Counted from the stretch's first letter, positions 38,621-47,667 are shown. The stretch is 64,000 nucleotides of DNA from Pseudomonadales bacterium (GCA_028283025.1 JAPYNO010000091.1:1-64000); one strand, 5' to 3'. Translations and numbers: made by a program. Notes: generated by a model not told the origin, from the sequence alone.

Positions 38621-39202
38621 ATGACACGCTTTTCCCCTCCTCTCGCTAGATTAACCGCCTTCCCGCTGATTGCCGTTATGGCCGTGGCCGCGGGTGTCTT
38701 CGGCATATCTACGACTTGGGCGCAGGATAATACGATGCAAGCCCCGGACCGCCCGACGCTGACCATCCCGCCCATCACCGCCGAGGGCTATCGCTGGGCC
38801 AACTATGCTGCTTACCGCATTCACACAGGCACTACGCCCGGCAGGGTTGATGAAAGAGAAATCATGCGGGTCAAAGGCGGCGTCATGCACGTCCACTACG
38901 AGATCGCTTGCAGCACAACGAATAGTAATAACGTGAACTGCCCTGCTGCCATCCGGCGCTATACCACGATTTCCTGCGATATGACAGAAGGCGGCGTGAT
39001 CGCTGTCAACCTCAGTCAGGGTGGCTACAGCAACCCTGGTCTGAAACCCTACACGCTCACCCTGACGATCAACGAAGTTGAATTCATTGATTGGAACGGA
39101 AAATACGCCCTCCCCTCCTACTGCGAAGAAGGCAAGTATGTGCCACCAAGAATGACAGTGTCGAGCCAACCTAGCCCGCCCGCCAAAGTCACAGTGAACT
39201 GA
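38621..39202 (+). CDS. secreted protein of unknown function
   Basis: A 193-residue protein. The ATG at 38621 has an AGGA site six bases upstream; an in-frame TTG at 38606 is rejected. A Sec signal peptide (about 1-35, basic MTRFSPPLAR then hydrophobic, ending near TTWA-QD) exports it. The mature part is rich in Thr, Pro and Asn with four cysteines (in EIACSTT, NVNCPAA, ISCDMTE and PSYCEEG) that could form two disulfides. I recognise no family. It is followed by the hairpin array starting 36 bp after its stop, so its mRNA probably runs into those structures. Confidence 0.7.
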   Translation: MTRFSPPLARLTAFPLIAVMAVAAGVFGISTTWAQDNTMQAPDRPTLTIPPITAEGYRWANYAAYRIHTGTTPGRVDEREIMRVKGGVMHVHYEIACSTTNSNNVNCPAAIRRYTTISCDMTEGGVIAVNLSQGGYSNPGLKPYTLTLTINEVEFIDWNGKYALPSYCEEGKYVPPRMTVSSQPSPPAKVTVN

Positions 39203-39237
39203 CTGCCCCGCCTGAAACAGGCCCCTGACCATACCTA

Positions 39238-39426
39238 GGGAATCTCTGAATAACAGAGATTCCTGTGCGGCACATGGATGTGCCGCCGAATTCAGTGCCT
39301 TAAGGCATTGAATTCGCGAGCAAAACTTCAATCATAATTGAAGATTTGCGAGTCTGAACAAGTCCAAGGATGGACTTGTTCAGAGCATGCCTAGAAGGGG
39401 CCGTTCAGTCCTTCCAAGGCTCTAGG
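39238..39426. repeat. array of five back-to-back hairpins plus a sixth weaker stem
   Basis: Consecutive inverted repeats: (1) GGAATCTCTG / CAGAGATTCC, 39239-39263, loop AATAA; (2) GCGGCACA / TGTGCCGC, 39267-39286, loop TGGA; (3) a 13-bp stem with one G-T pair, 39287-39316, loop TTAA, carrying EcoRI-like GAATTC on both arms; (4) CTTCAAT / ATTGAAG, loop CATA, extended after one mismatch by GCAAA / TTTGC, 39320-39349; (5) a perfect 14-bp stem, 39353-39384, loop AGGA; (6) CCTAGA / TCTAGG, 39390-39426. Stems differ in sequence, so this is not a tandem repeat or CRISPR. No poly-T follows any stem. Confidence 0.85.
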
Positions 39427-39567
39427 AACCTCGCATGTATCTGAACCGGCACACTAATGATCGCGGATTCATCGCTCGTTCACTCTCATTTAGCGCTAGA
39501 TCAGCTCTATGCTCCATCCTCATGTAGCGTTGCGCAACTCTGTGGTAAACGGTTTTATGGCACCCTT

Positions 39568-39576
39568 TGATACAAT
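39568..39576 (+). promoter_or_regulatory. extended -10 promoter of icd
   Basis: TGATACAAT contains a TACAAT -10 (39571-39576) preceded by the TGn extension. No clear -35 lies 17 bp upstream, which fits an extended -10 promoter. It is about 45 bases before the icd ATG. Confidence 0.45.
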
Positions 39577-39620
39577 GCGCCGCTTTGCAAAGAACGAACC
39601 AACAGGAGCGTGCATCACTC

Positions 39621-40880
39621 ATGGGCTATCAGCATATCAAGGTGCCTGACGGCGAGAAAATCACCATCGCCGCTGACGATTCCCTCACTATTCCGAATCA
39701 CCCCATCATTCCCTATATTGAAGGCGACGGCATCGGCGTTGATATCACGCCGGTCATGATCGATGTCATCGACGCGGCGGTTCGCACCGCCTACGCAGGC
39801 GAGCGCGCCATCCGCTGGATGGAGGTCTACGCTGGTGAGAAGTCGCTTGAAGTCTACGGGCCGGGCGAGTGGCTGCCTGACGAGACCGTTAAGGCCATCC
39901 GCGAGTACATCGTCGCCATCAAAGGTCCTATGACAACGCCAGTCGGCGGCGGCATTCGCTCGCTGAATGTGGCTCTGCGGCAAATCATGGACCTCTATGT
40001 GTGCATGAGGCCTGTTCGCTACTTCGGCGGTGTGCCCAGCCCGATGAAGCACCCGGAGAAGACCGATATGGTCATCTTCCGCGAGAACACAGAGGACATT
40101 TACGCTGGCATCGAATGGGAAGCCGACAGCGCAGAAGCTAAGAAACTCATTCAATTCTTGCAAAGCGAGATGGGCGTCACCACGATTCGCTTCCCTCGGC
40201 ATTGCGGCATTGGTATCAAACCCGTGTCCGCTGAAGGCTCGAAGCGGTTGATCCGAAAGGCTGTGCAGTACGCTATCGCCGAAGACCTGCCGTCGGTGAC
40301 ATTCGTACACAAAGGCAACATCATGAAGTTTACCGAAGGCTCGTTCAAAGACTGGGGCTATGAGCTCGTGCGCGAAGAGTTTGGCGCGTCTGACTTGGAT
40401 GGCGGGCCTTGGCAGCGCCTCACAAATCCCAATACCGGCCGTGAGATTATTATCAAAGATATGATCGCCGATGCCATGCTGCAGCAGATTCAAACCAGGC
40501 CGGATGAATACAGCGTGCTCGCGACCATGAACTTGAATGGCGACTACATTTCCGATGCCCTTGCCGCCCAAGTTGGCGGCCTCGGCATCGCGCCGGGCGC
40601 CAATATCGGCGACCATATCGCGCTCTTTGAAGCAACGCATGGCACGGCGCCGAAGTACGCCGGGCAAGACAAGGTCAATCCCGGCTCGCTTATTCTGTCC
40701 GCCGAAATGATGCTCAGACATATGGGTTGGCGCGAGGCCGCTGATCTTGTCGTTCTCGGCATGGAACGCGCCATCAACAAGAAGACCGTCACCTACGACT
40801 TTGATCGACTGATGCAAGGTGCCACCAAGGTGTCAAGCTCGCAGTTCGGGCACCACATCGTCGACAACATGGCAGCATAG
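39621..40880 (+). CDS. icd: NADP-dependent isocitrate dehydrogenase
   Basis: A 419-residue TCA-cycle enzyme with close similarity along its length to E. coli Icd (416). [19 protein letters not shown] opens the fold; [12 protein letters not shown] contains the serine that AceK phosphorylates in E. coli; [17 protein letters not shown] has the Lys-Tyr pair that selects [22 protein letters not shown] binds metal-isocitrate. The ATG at 39621 is chosen because homology begins there; AGGAG (39604-39608) sits 12 bases upstream, slightly far. A weak antisense open frame covers most of it and is not a gene. Confidence 0.97.
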   Translation: MGYQHIKVPDGEKITIAADDSLTIPNHPIIPYIEGDGIGVDITPVMIDVIDAAVRTAYAGERAIRWMEVYAGEKSLEVYGPGEWLPDETVKAIREYIVAIKGPMTTPVGGGIRSLNVALRQIMDLYVCMRPVRYFGGVPSPMKHPEKTDMVIFRENTEDIYAGIEWEADSAEAKKLIQFLQSEMGVTTIRFPRHCGIGIKPVSAEGSKRLIRKAVQYAIAEDLPSVTFVHKGNIMKFTEGSFKDWGYELVREEFGASDLDGGPWQRLTNPNTGREIIIKDMIADAMLQQIQTRPDEYSVLATMNLNGDYISDALAAQVGGLGIAPGANIGDHIALFEATHGTAPKYAGQDKVNPGSLILSAEMMLRHMGWREAADLVVLGMERAINKKTVTYDFDRLMQGATKVSSSQFGHHIVDNMAA

Positions 40881-40882
40881 CT

Positions 40883-42331
40883 GTGGTCGGCATCACAGGC
40901 TACAGCGCCTATATTCCAAAGCTTCGCCTGCAACGCAGCGCCATTGCCGACGCTCACACATGGTACGACCCGTCGTATGCCGCCAAAGGGCGCGGCGAGC
41001 GCGCCATCTGCTCGTGGGATGAGGATGCCGTCACCATGGGCGTTGAAGCGGCGCGTGGGCTTGTGCGCGAAAAGCGCCCGCAGACCTTGATGTTCGCGAG
41101 CACCACAGGCCCGTTTGCCGACCGCCAGCAAGCCGGCATCATTGCCACCGCCCTCTCGCTTGAGGGCGATATGCGAACGCTCGATATGACCTCTTCGCAA
41201 CGCGCAGCGCTCGGCGCCCTCAGCCAAGCCGTTGCATCTGTCAACGAAGGCTCGCGCGACATTCTGCTCGTGGCATCCGACAAGCGGCGCGCGCGCGCGC
41301 GCAGCCCAGGAGAGCTTGCTTGGGGGGATGGCGCCGTATCCGTATCCGTCGGCTGCGAAAATCCGCTGCTCGAAGTGCTCGGAAGCGGTATGAACAGTGT
41401 TGATTTTCTCGATCACTACCGGGCGAGCGGCAAGGATTTTGACTATGACTGGGAAGAGCGTTGGATTCGCGACGAAGGCTTCAGCAAAATCGTCCCTGAA
41501 GCTATTTCGCGAGCGCTTGCCGATGCTGGCATCGCCCCTGAAGAAGTCGCGCACTTTGTGCTGCCGAGCACCATCTCGCGAGCTGCGCATCTGGTTGCGC
41601 GCGCAGCAAACCTGCGACCTGAGTCGATTGTTGACAACCTCGCCGCTTGCCTCGGCGAAACAGGCGTCGCGCACCCTTTGTTCATGGCGCTCAATGCGCT
41701 TGAAACGCGCGTCAAGCCGGGAGACTTTCTGCTTGTATGTAGCTTTGGCAGCGGCTGCGAAGCAGTGCTCATGCGGGCGACGGAGGCCGCCGCGAAATAT
41801 ACGCCGCCAATATCTGTGCAAGACGCGCTTGCGCTCAAACAGCCGGAGACCAACTATTTCAAATACCTGTGTTTTAACCGCTTGCTAGAAGTCGAAGAAG
41901 GCAAACGCGGCGAGGCGGCTGAATTTCAAACATCCCTGTCTGCGAGCTATCGCAACCGCGACATGCTGCTTGGGCTTGTAGGCGGCCGCTGCACACAATG
42001 CGGCACGGTGCAGTTTCCTAGCGCACGGGTGTGCGTCAATCCGCAATGCCGCGCCACCGACACGCAAGAGCCCTATTCCTTTCGCGACGAACCCGCCAAA
42101 GTCTCAAGCTGGTCGGCGGACTATCTGGCGTTCACGCCCAATCCGCCATCGCACTATGGCATGATTGACTTTGTGAGCGGAGGACGGCTTATGACTGATT
42201 TCAGCGATCTCGAAGTTGGTGACATAGACGTTGGCATGGCAGTCGAGATGCGCTTTCGTATTAAATCGATGGATCATCCGCGCGGCTTGCCGCGATACTT
42301 TTGGAAAGCGGTACCAGCGCGCGCTCGCTAA
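40883..42331 (+). CDS. HMG-CoA-synthase-like protein fused to a DUF35 OB-fold domain, catalytic triad apparently lost
   Basis: A 482-residue fusion. Residues 1-305 have the thiolase-fold HMG-CoA synthase layout (VGITGYSAYIPKLRLQ, WGDGAVSVSV, VCSFGSGCEAVLM). By my recalled alignment to archaeal HMG-CoA synthases, the catalytic Cys position is Gln106 (DMTSSQRAA), the His position is Val226 (HFVLPST), and the Asn position is Glu259 (CLGETG). Residues about 360-480 form a DUF35 domain with a rubredoxin-like zinc knuckle (C370, C373, C384, C389) and an OB fold that binds acyl-CoA. GTG start. Probably a non-catalytic partner or acyl-CoA chaperone for the thiolase 43 bp downstream. Confidence 0.8.
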   Translation: MVGITGYSAYIPKLRLQRSAIADAHTWYDPSYAAKGRGERAICSWDEDAVTMGVEAARGLVREKRPQTLMFASTTGPFADRQQAGIIATALSLEGDMRTLDMTSSQRAALGALSQAVASVNEGSRDILLVASDKRRARARSPGELAWGDGAVSVSVGCENPLLEVLGSGMNSVDFLDHYRASGKDFDYDWEERWIRDEGFSKIVPEAISRALADAGIAPEEVAHFVLPSTISRAAHLVARAANLRPESIVDNLAACLGETGVAHPLFMALNALETRVKPGDFLLVCSFGSGCEAVLMRATEAAAKYTPPISVQDALALKQPETNYFKYLCFNRLLEVEEGKRGEAAEFQTSLSASYRNRDMLLGLVGGRCTQCGTVQFPSARVCVNPQCRATDTQEPYSFRDEPAKVSSWSADYLAFTPNPPSHYGMIDFVSGGRLMTDFSDLEVGDIDVGMAVEMRFRIKSMDHPRGLPRYFWKAVPARAR

Positions 42332-42374
42332 GACTAGATTCACAACACAGCACCACACAAGAGGACACTTCACG

Positions 42375-43571
42375 ATGGCACAAGGCATTAAAGACAAGGT
42401 CGCAATTCTCGGCATGGGCTGCTCACAGTTCGGCGAACGCTGGGATGTGGGCGCGGAAGAACTCATCGTTGAAGCCTTTGATGAAGCGCTTGAGGATGCC
42501 GCTATCGACCGCAGCGAAATCGACTCGGCGTGGCTCTCGACGGCAATGGAATTTGTCAATGTGGGACGTAGCGGGCTGCCTTTGAGCATGTCGCTGCGGC
42601 TACCCAACATCGCCGTCACGCGCGTCGAGAATTTCTGCGCATCCGGTTCAGAAGCCTTCCGCGGCGCGGTGTATGCGGTCGCATCGGGCGCCGCCGACAT
42701 CGCCCTTGCACTTGGTGTCGAAAAACTCAAGGACACAGGCTACGGCGGCTTGCCGGGCGGTGCATCAGGCACCTTGTCGCCCTTGTGGTCGGCCACCGGC
42801 TCAGCACCAGGCAGCTTCGCGCAGCTTGCGAGCGCGTATCGCGCCAAGCACGGCATCGAGAAGAACGATCTGAAGCGCGCCATTGCGCACGTGTCGGTGA
42901 AAAGCCATGCCAATGGCGCCAAGAACCCCAAAGCGCATCTCAGACGCCCAATTAGCGAAGACGACGCCATCAACGCGCCATTGATTGCCGAACCGCTTGG
43001 TCTCTTTGACTGCTGCGGCGTGAGCGATGGTGCGGCGGCGGCGATTGTGACAACGCCGGAAATCGCTCGCCGGCTCGGCAAAGACAACATCGTCAACGTC
43101 AAAGCCTTACAGCTATCCCTTTCAAACGGCTCTGAATCCGGGCATACGTCGTGGGATGGCAGCTACTTCCATACCACCCGAATCGCGGCATCCAAGGCAT
43201 ATGCAGAGGCTGGCATTCGCAAGCCGCGCGATGAAGTCAGCATGTTTGAGTGCCACGACTGCTTTTCCATCACCGAGTTCGTCACCACTGAAGACTTGCA
43301 GCTTTCGCCAGAAGGCGGTGCGCTCAAAGATGTCATGGACGGCTTCTATGATGCCGACGGGAAAATTCCATGCCAGATTGATGGTGGCCTCAAATGCTTT
43401 GGCCACCCAATCGGCGCATCTGGCATTCGTATGCTCTATGAAATGTACCTGCAATTGCAGGGCAGGGCAGGGCAGCGGCAATTGCCGAACCCCAACATTG
43501 GCCTGACGCACAATCTAGGCGGCGCGCCCAATCAGAATGTCTCGGCTGTGTGCATTGTCGGCGCCGCCTAG
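42375..43571 (+). CDS. SCP-x-type thiolase (acetyl-CoA acyltransferase family)
   Basis: A 398-residue thiolase. The acyl-carrying cysteine is in VENFCASGSEAFRGA; the other catalytic motifs ECHDCFSITEF (His) and CFGHPIGASGIRM (His) are present, with THNLGGAPNQNVSAVCIVG at the end, so the enzyme looks active. The SCP-x class often handles bulky acyl-CoAs such as steroid side chains. The ATG at 42375 is preferred over a long in-frame extension that would lie inside the upstream gene; AGAGG lies 11 bases before it. Neighbours suggest a complex with the DUF35 fusion protein. Confidence 0.9.
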   Translation: MAQGIKDKVAILGMGCSQFGERWDVGAEELIVEAFDEALEDAAIDRSEIDSAWLSTAMEFVNVGRSGLPLSMSLRLPNIAVTRVENFCASGSEAFRGAVYAVASGAADIALALGVEKLKDTGYGGLPGGASGTLSPLWSATGSAPGSFAQLASAYRAKHGIEKNDLKRAIAHVSVKSHANGAKNPKAHLRRPISEDDAINAPLIAEPLGLFDCCGVSDGAAAAIVTTPEIARRLGKDNIVNVKALQLSLSNGSESGHTSWDGSYFHTTRIAASKAYAEAGIRKPRDEVSMFECHDCFSITEFVTTEDLQLSPEGGALKDVMDGFYDADGKIPCQIDGGLKCFGHPIGASGIRMLYEMYLQLQGRAGQRQLPNPNIGLTHNLGGAPNQNVSAVCIVGAA

Positions 43572-43610
43572 CGCGCTATTTTCGACAAGCACGCTTCAAG
43601 GAGCACGCGG

Positions 43611-44813
43611 ATGGATTTTTCATTTAGCGAGGAAGACCGCGCCTTTCAAGGACAAGTTCGCGAATGGCTCGCGCAAGCTTGGCCAGAGGAAGTGCGGCTG
43701 CGCAAAGCCAAGACGGCAACAGGCCGAGTCTGGCGCGAAGAGCAAATTCGCTGGCAGCAAGCACTCGCAGAGAAAGGCTGGGCGGCGCCCAACTGGCCGG
43801 TCGAACATGGCGGCGCAGGCTTCACCCCGACGCAAAACTACCTGTTTGACTTGGAGCTCGCGCGCGCTGGCGCGCCAAATGTGCTGCCGTTTGGCATCAA
43901 CATGGTGGCGCCGGTGATCATGAAGTTCGGCACTGAAGCACAAAAACAACGATTCCTGCCTGACATCTTGCATAGCCGCATGTGGTGGTGCCAAGGTTAT
44001 TCCGAGCCTGGTTCCGGGTCAGACCTTGCATCTCTGTCAACCCGCGCCGAAGATAAGGGCGACCATTATCTTGTCAACGGCGTCAAGACTTGGACGACGC
44101 TCGCGCAACACGCCGACTGGATGTTTTGCTTGGTGCGCACGTCAAAGGAAGGACGCAAGCAGCTTGGCATTTCCTTTCTCTTGATCGACATGCGATCACA
44201 GGGTGTCGATGTCAAACCGATTATCACCATCGACCAGCCGAGCGAAGGCTTGCAAGAAATAAATACGGTCTATTTTGAAGATGTCAAAGTTCCCAAGGAC
44301 AACCTTGTCGGCGAAGAAGGGCAGGGCTGGACGTGCGCGAAGTACTTGCTTGAGTTCGAGCGCGGTACGGCGTATTCGCCGCGGCTCAAAGCATCGCTTG
44401 AGCGCTTGAAAGACATCATGCAGAGCGAACCGCTGGCGTCAGACGATGCCGATGCGTTTCGACACAAGGTTGCTGGCATGGAAATCGAAGTGCTAGCGCT
44501 AGAGTTCACCGAGCTTCGTATTCTCGGCGCATTGGCGGCTGGTCAGAACGTTGGCCCGGAATCATCGCTGCTCAAAGCGCGTGGCACTGAGTTGCAGCAG
44601 CAGGTCTCCGAATTGTGGGTCGAATACTCTGGCTACTACGCGCTGCCAATGGATGGCTCGACACCTTTTGAGGGCGACAACTTTCAGCCTGTCGGCCCGG
44701 AGTGGAGCAACGGTGTCGTGCAGTCCTACTTCAACCTGCGCAAAGTGTCGATCTACGCAGGTTCGAACGAAATCCAGCGCAATATCATGGCGAAGCTTGT
44801 GCTCGGTCTTTAG
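43611..44813 (+). CDS. acyl-CoA dehydrogenase
   Basis: A 400-residue flavoprotein that makes the alpha,beta double bond in acyl-CoA. Motifs: WCQGYSEPGSGSDLASLST (FAD/substrate), KTWTTLAQHADWMF, and the C-terminal IYAGSNEIQRNIMAKLVLG. At the position of the catalytic Glu of medium-chain enzymes it has Ala (IYAGS); several subfamilies put the base elsewhere. A long C-terminal segment (WVEYSGYYALPMDGSTPFEG) resembles FadE proteins of steroid degraders. AAGGAG 8 bases upstream of the ATG. Electrons should go to EtfAB (55341-57019). Confidence 0.9.
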   Translation: MDFSFSEEDRAFQGQVREWLAQAWPEEVRLRKAKTATGRVWREEQIRWQQALAEKGWAAPNWPVEHGGAGFTPTQNYLFDLELARAGAPNVLPFGINMVAPVIMKFGTEAQKQRFLPDILHSRMWWCQGYSEPGSGSDLASLSTRAEDKGDHYLVNGVKTWTTLAQHADWMFCLVRTSKEGRKQLGISFLLIDMRSQGVDVKPIITIDQPSEGLQEINTVYFEDVKVPKDNLVGEEGQGWTCAKYLLEFERGTAYSPRLKASLERLKDIMQSEPLASDDADAFRHKVAGMEIEVLALEFTELRILGALAAGQNVGPESSLLKARGTELQQQVSELWVEYSGYYALPMDGSTPFEGDNFQPVGPEWSNGVVQSYFNLRKVSIYAGSNEIQRNIMAKLVLGL

Positions 44814-44918
44814 TGTGTCCTCTCACCCTGCCAAGGCACGCTAGGACGAGTGAAGCCCAACTGACCGAATTGCTACTGCTTTCGGTCACGCCGGAGTATC
44901 ATCAGCGCATGAAATGCT

Positions 44919-46439
44919 ATGAGCTATTTGCTGATGTCTTTGGCTTACGACGCTGACTCGGAACCCACTGAACTGAGCACTTGGCGCCTGCCGTTTGCGT
45001 GGTCAAAGCGTCATCGAGTCACGCTCGACCCTGGCAAGCGAGAAGTGCTGTATGTGAAGGATGCCCACGTCTCGGCGTTGGCCGAGGCTGTCCGCCTCGC
45101 CGGCCCGCGCATCGCATTGCGCGCACTCGACGACGACATGTTCAGCGAAGCCTTGTCAGGCATCTACGAGCGAGATGCGGGCGAAGCGCAGCGCATCGCC
45201 GAGGACGCTGGAGAATCCCTCCTACTTGAAGATCTCGCGCAAGCTGTCCCCAATGCCGGCGACCTGCTTGAACAGGAAGACGATGCCCCGATTATCCGCC
45301 TCATCAATGCCATCTTCACCGAAGCCTTGCGGCGTCAATCGAGCGATGTCCATATAGAAACCTTTGAGAACGATCTCGTCGTGCGGCTGAGGGTGGACGG
45401 CCAGCTTCGCGAAGTGCTGCGTCCCAAGCGTGCGCTCGCACCCTTGCTCGTCTCCCGTATCAAGGTCATGGCCGAACTCGACATCGCCGAGAAGCGGGTA
45501 CCGCAGGATGGTCGCATTTCGCTTCGCGTCGCCGGACGGGAAATTGACGTGCGCGTCTCGACCATGCCAACAGCGGAAGGCGAGCGTGTTGTGATGCGGC
45601 TGCTTGAGAAGCAAGGTACGCGCCTGACTTTACCGCATCTTGGCATGGCCGCGCAGGATCTGAATCGGCTTCGCTCACTCACCAATCGTCCGCACGGCAT
45701 CCTGCTCGTAACGGGCCCAACAGGGTCGGGCAAAACGACTACGTTGTACGCAAGCCTCTCGGAGATCGACACATCGAGCTTGAACGTGCTGACCGTTGAA
45801 GACCCAATCGAGTATCAACTGAGTGGCATTGGCCAGACACAGGTCAACCTCAAAGCCGAATTGAGTTTTGCGGTCGGACTGCGCGCCATTTTGCGGCAAG
45901 ATCCAGATGTCATCATGGTGGGAGAGATTCGCGATACCGAAACGGCGGATATCGCCATTCGCGCCAGCCTCACCGGCCACCTCGTGCTTTCGACCTTGCA
46001 TACCAACACCGCCATCGGCGCGGTGACGCGCTTGGTGGACATGGGCATCACGCCGTGGCTACTCGCTTCGAGTTTGAGCGGCGTCATGGCGCAACGCCTT
46101 GTGCGCAAGCTCTGTCCGAGCTGCCGAACATTGCAGTCGCCGAATGCGCGTGAACGAGAATTCATTCGCGCTTCTGGCGGCGATGAAAATACACAAGTCT
46201 GGCACCCTGTTGGCTGCGAGAAGTGTGCGGGCGAAGGCTACCTCGGACGCACAGGCATCTATGAACTGATCGAGTTCGATCAGACGCTACGCGGCCTCGT
46301 CCATGATCAAGCCTCGGAATCAGATCTTGAGCAGGCCGCGAGGAAAAACTGCCCATCGATTCGTGATGATGCCTACGCTAAAGTCAGGGGCGGCCTCACA
46401 AGCGTAGACGAGGCTATTCGCGTGACAGCAGAGGTCTAA
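44919..46439 (+). CDS. gspE: type II secretion ATPase GspE
   Basis: A 506-residue hexameric ATPase powering pseudopilus assembly. The N1E region is about 1-110; SSDVHIETF, Walker A GPTGSGKTTTLY (266-277), the Asp box VEDPIEYQLSGIGQTQVN, Walker B LRQDPDVIMVGEIRD, and a four-cysteine zinc element (LCPSC and CEKCAGEGYLGRTGIYE) are all present. ATG 44919 is used; ATG 44934 (MSLAYDADSE) is an alternative with GAG 9 bases upstream. It is the first gene of gspE-M. No GspC or GspD lies upstream; the preceding gene is an acyl-CoA dehydrogenase. Confidence 0.95.
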   Translation: MSYLLMSLAYDADSEPTELSTWRLPFAWSKRHRVTLDPGKREVLYVKDAHVSALAEAVRLAGPRIALRALDDDMFSEALSGIYERDAGEAQRIAEDAGESLLLEDLAQAVPNAGDLLEQEDDAPIIRLINAIFTEALRRQSSDVHIETFENDLVVRLRVDGQLREVLRPKRALAPLLVSRIKVMAELDIAEKRVPQDGRISLRVAGREIDVRVSTMPTAEGERVVMRLLEKQGTRLTLPHLGMAAQDLNRLRSLTNRPHGILLVTGPTGSGKTTTLYASLSEIDTSSLNVLTVEDPIEYQLSGIGQTQVNLKAELSFAVGLRAILRQDPDVIMVGEIRDTETADIAIRASLTGHLVLSTLHTNTAIGAVTRLVDMGITPWLLASSLSGVMAQRLVRKLCPSCRTLQSPNAREREFIRASGGDENTQVWHPVGCEKCAGEGYLGRTGIYELIEFDQTLRGLVHDQASESDLEQAARKNCPSIRDDAYAKVRGGLTSVDEAIRVTAEV

Positions 46440-46449
46440 AGTACATCAC

Positions 46450-47667
46450 ATGGCCCTCTTCAAGTATTCTGCAATCGATCCAGGTGGACGTCGCAAGAAA
46501 GGAAGCCTACAGGCAGATTCACCTCGCCAAGTGCGCTCGCAGCTTCGTGACCAGGGTTTCGTACCGCTCGATGTCACGCTTTCGCGCGCACAAGGCGCCG
46601 CCAATGCGCCGCGCTTCGCCAACTTTTTTTCGCGCCTCTCATCACTCGAACTCGCGGTGGCCACGAGGCAGATGGCAACGCTGCTAAATGCAGGGCTGCC
46701 CATTGAAGAGACACTGCTCGCAACGGCCCGGCAATCAGACCGAACCCGCACCAGGAACATCTTTCTCATGGTGCGGAGTAGGGTGCTTGAGGGCCGCTCG
46801 TTGGCACAATCCCTTGCTGAGCATCCTCAGTCCTTCGAAAGCATTTATGTCTCCGCCGTCGAAGCAGGCGAACGCGCTGGCTACTTGCCGGGCATCTTGA
46901 GCAGCCTCGCTGAATACACCGAAGGCCGCCATCAATCGATGCAAAATCTCTCGATGGCGATGGTCTACCCGATGATGCTGTTCTTGCTGTCGCTTGCGGT
47001 GGTGGCGGGTTTGCTTGGCTATGTCGTACCAGATATGGTGGCTGTGTTCGAGCGCACCGAACAATCGCTGCCACTGATCACCCGTGCCTTGATCGTGGCC
47101 AGCGACGCGGTGCGAGAGTATGGCCTCATAGCGCTCTTGCTTGTGTTCATTGCTGCGATCGGTGCTCGCATCGCCATGCGGCAACAGGCCATTCGCCTGC
47201 GGCTTGATCGACTCGTGCTCCGCACACCACTCGTTCGCCGCGTCTCGCGCGGTCTGCACACAAGCCGCTACGCCAATACGCTTGGCGTGCTGACTTCGAG
47301 CGGCGTGCCACTCGCAGAAGCCATGTCGATCGCAGCGTCCGTTGTCAAGAACAGCGCCATGCGCACTGGCTATCATGAAGCGACACGTCGCGTCACCGAA
47401 GGCGCTAGCTTCGCGAGCGCACTCAAGGAAGTCCCGCATGTGCCGCCGATCATGGTGCATATGGCGGCAAGCGGCGAGAACAGCGGCCAGCTTGACGCCA
47501 TGCTCGTTCGCGTCGCCGAATATCAGCGCGAAGAGTTTGAGAGAATAACGAATACACTCATACGACTCTTCGAGCCAGCCATGCTGCTTGTCATGGGTGG
47601 ACTTGTACTGACAATCGTCCTCGCCATCCTGCTACCCATCACCCAGATGAATCAATTTCTCGTATGA
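46450..47667 (+). CDS. gspF: type II secretion inner-membrane platform protein GspF
   Basis: A 405-residue protein starting MALFKYSAIDPGGRRKKGSL, with two repeated GspF domains (about 70-190 and 270-395) and three transmembrane helices (near 172, 222 and 378). ATRQMATLLNAGLPIEETL and SRYANTLGVLTSSGVPLAEAM are the repeated signatures. It forms the platform under the pseudopilus and contacts GspE. It follows gspE by 10 bp and overlaps gspG by 4 bp. Confidence 0.95.
   Translation: MALFKYSAIDPGGRRKKGSLQADSPRQVRSQLRDQGFVPLDVTLSRAQGAANAPRFANFFSRLSSLELAVATRQMATLLNAGLPIEETLLATARQSDRTRTRNIFLMVRSRVLEGRSLAQSLAEHPQSFESIYVSAVEAGERAGYLPGILSSLAEYTEGRHQSMQNLSMAMVYPMMLFLLSLAVVAGLLGYVVPDMVAVFERTEQSLPLITRALIVASDAVREYGLIALLLVFIAAIGARIAMRQQAIRLRLDRLVLRTPLVRRVSRGLHTSRYANTLGVLTSSGVPLAEAMSIAASVVKNSAMRTGYHEATRRVTEGASFASALKEVPHVPPIMVHMAASGENSGQLDAMLVRVAEYQREEFERITNTLIRLFEPAMLLVMGGLVLTIVLAILLPITQMNQFLV

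Larger units (their letters stand above)
39203..39620. other. 418-bp non-coding region between the secreted-protein gene and icd
   Basis: It contains a short stem (GCCTG, AAA loop, CAGGC at 39210-39222), then the compact hairpin array 39238-39426, then about 190 bp leading to the icd promoter. No open frame here has a credible start and coding character. Confidence 0.7.

Noticed and set aside
39238..39426. CRISPR array or ordinary transcription terminators.
   Set aside because: The stems differ in sequence and have no constant repeat with spacers; none is followed by a T-run.
39615..40817. A 400-codon open frame antisense to icd.
   Set aside because: icd on the plus strand matches a known enzyme over its full length; the antisense frame is a by-product of GC-rich codon use and encodes no recognisable protein.
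40793..41821. A 342-codon open frame antisense to the HMG-CoA-synthase-like gene.
   Set aside because: It spans the ends of two well-supported genes on the other strand and has no family similarity I can see.
44870..44902. Possible promoter for gspE (TTGCTA with TATCAT).
   Set aside because: The spacing is 21 bp, too long for a standard sigma70 promoter.
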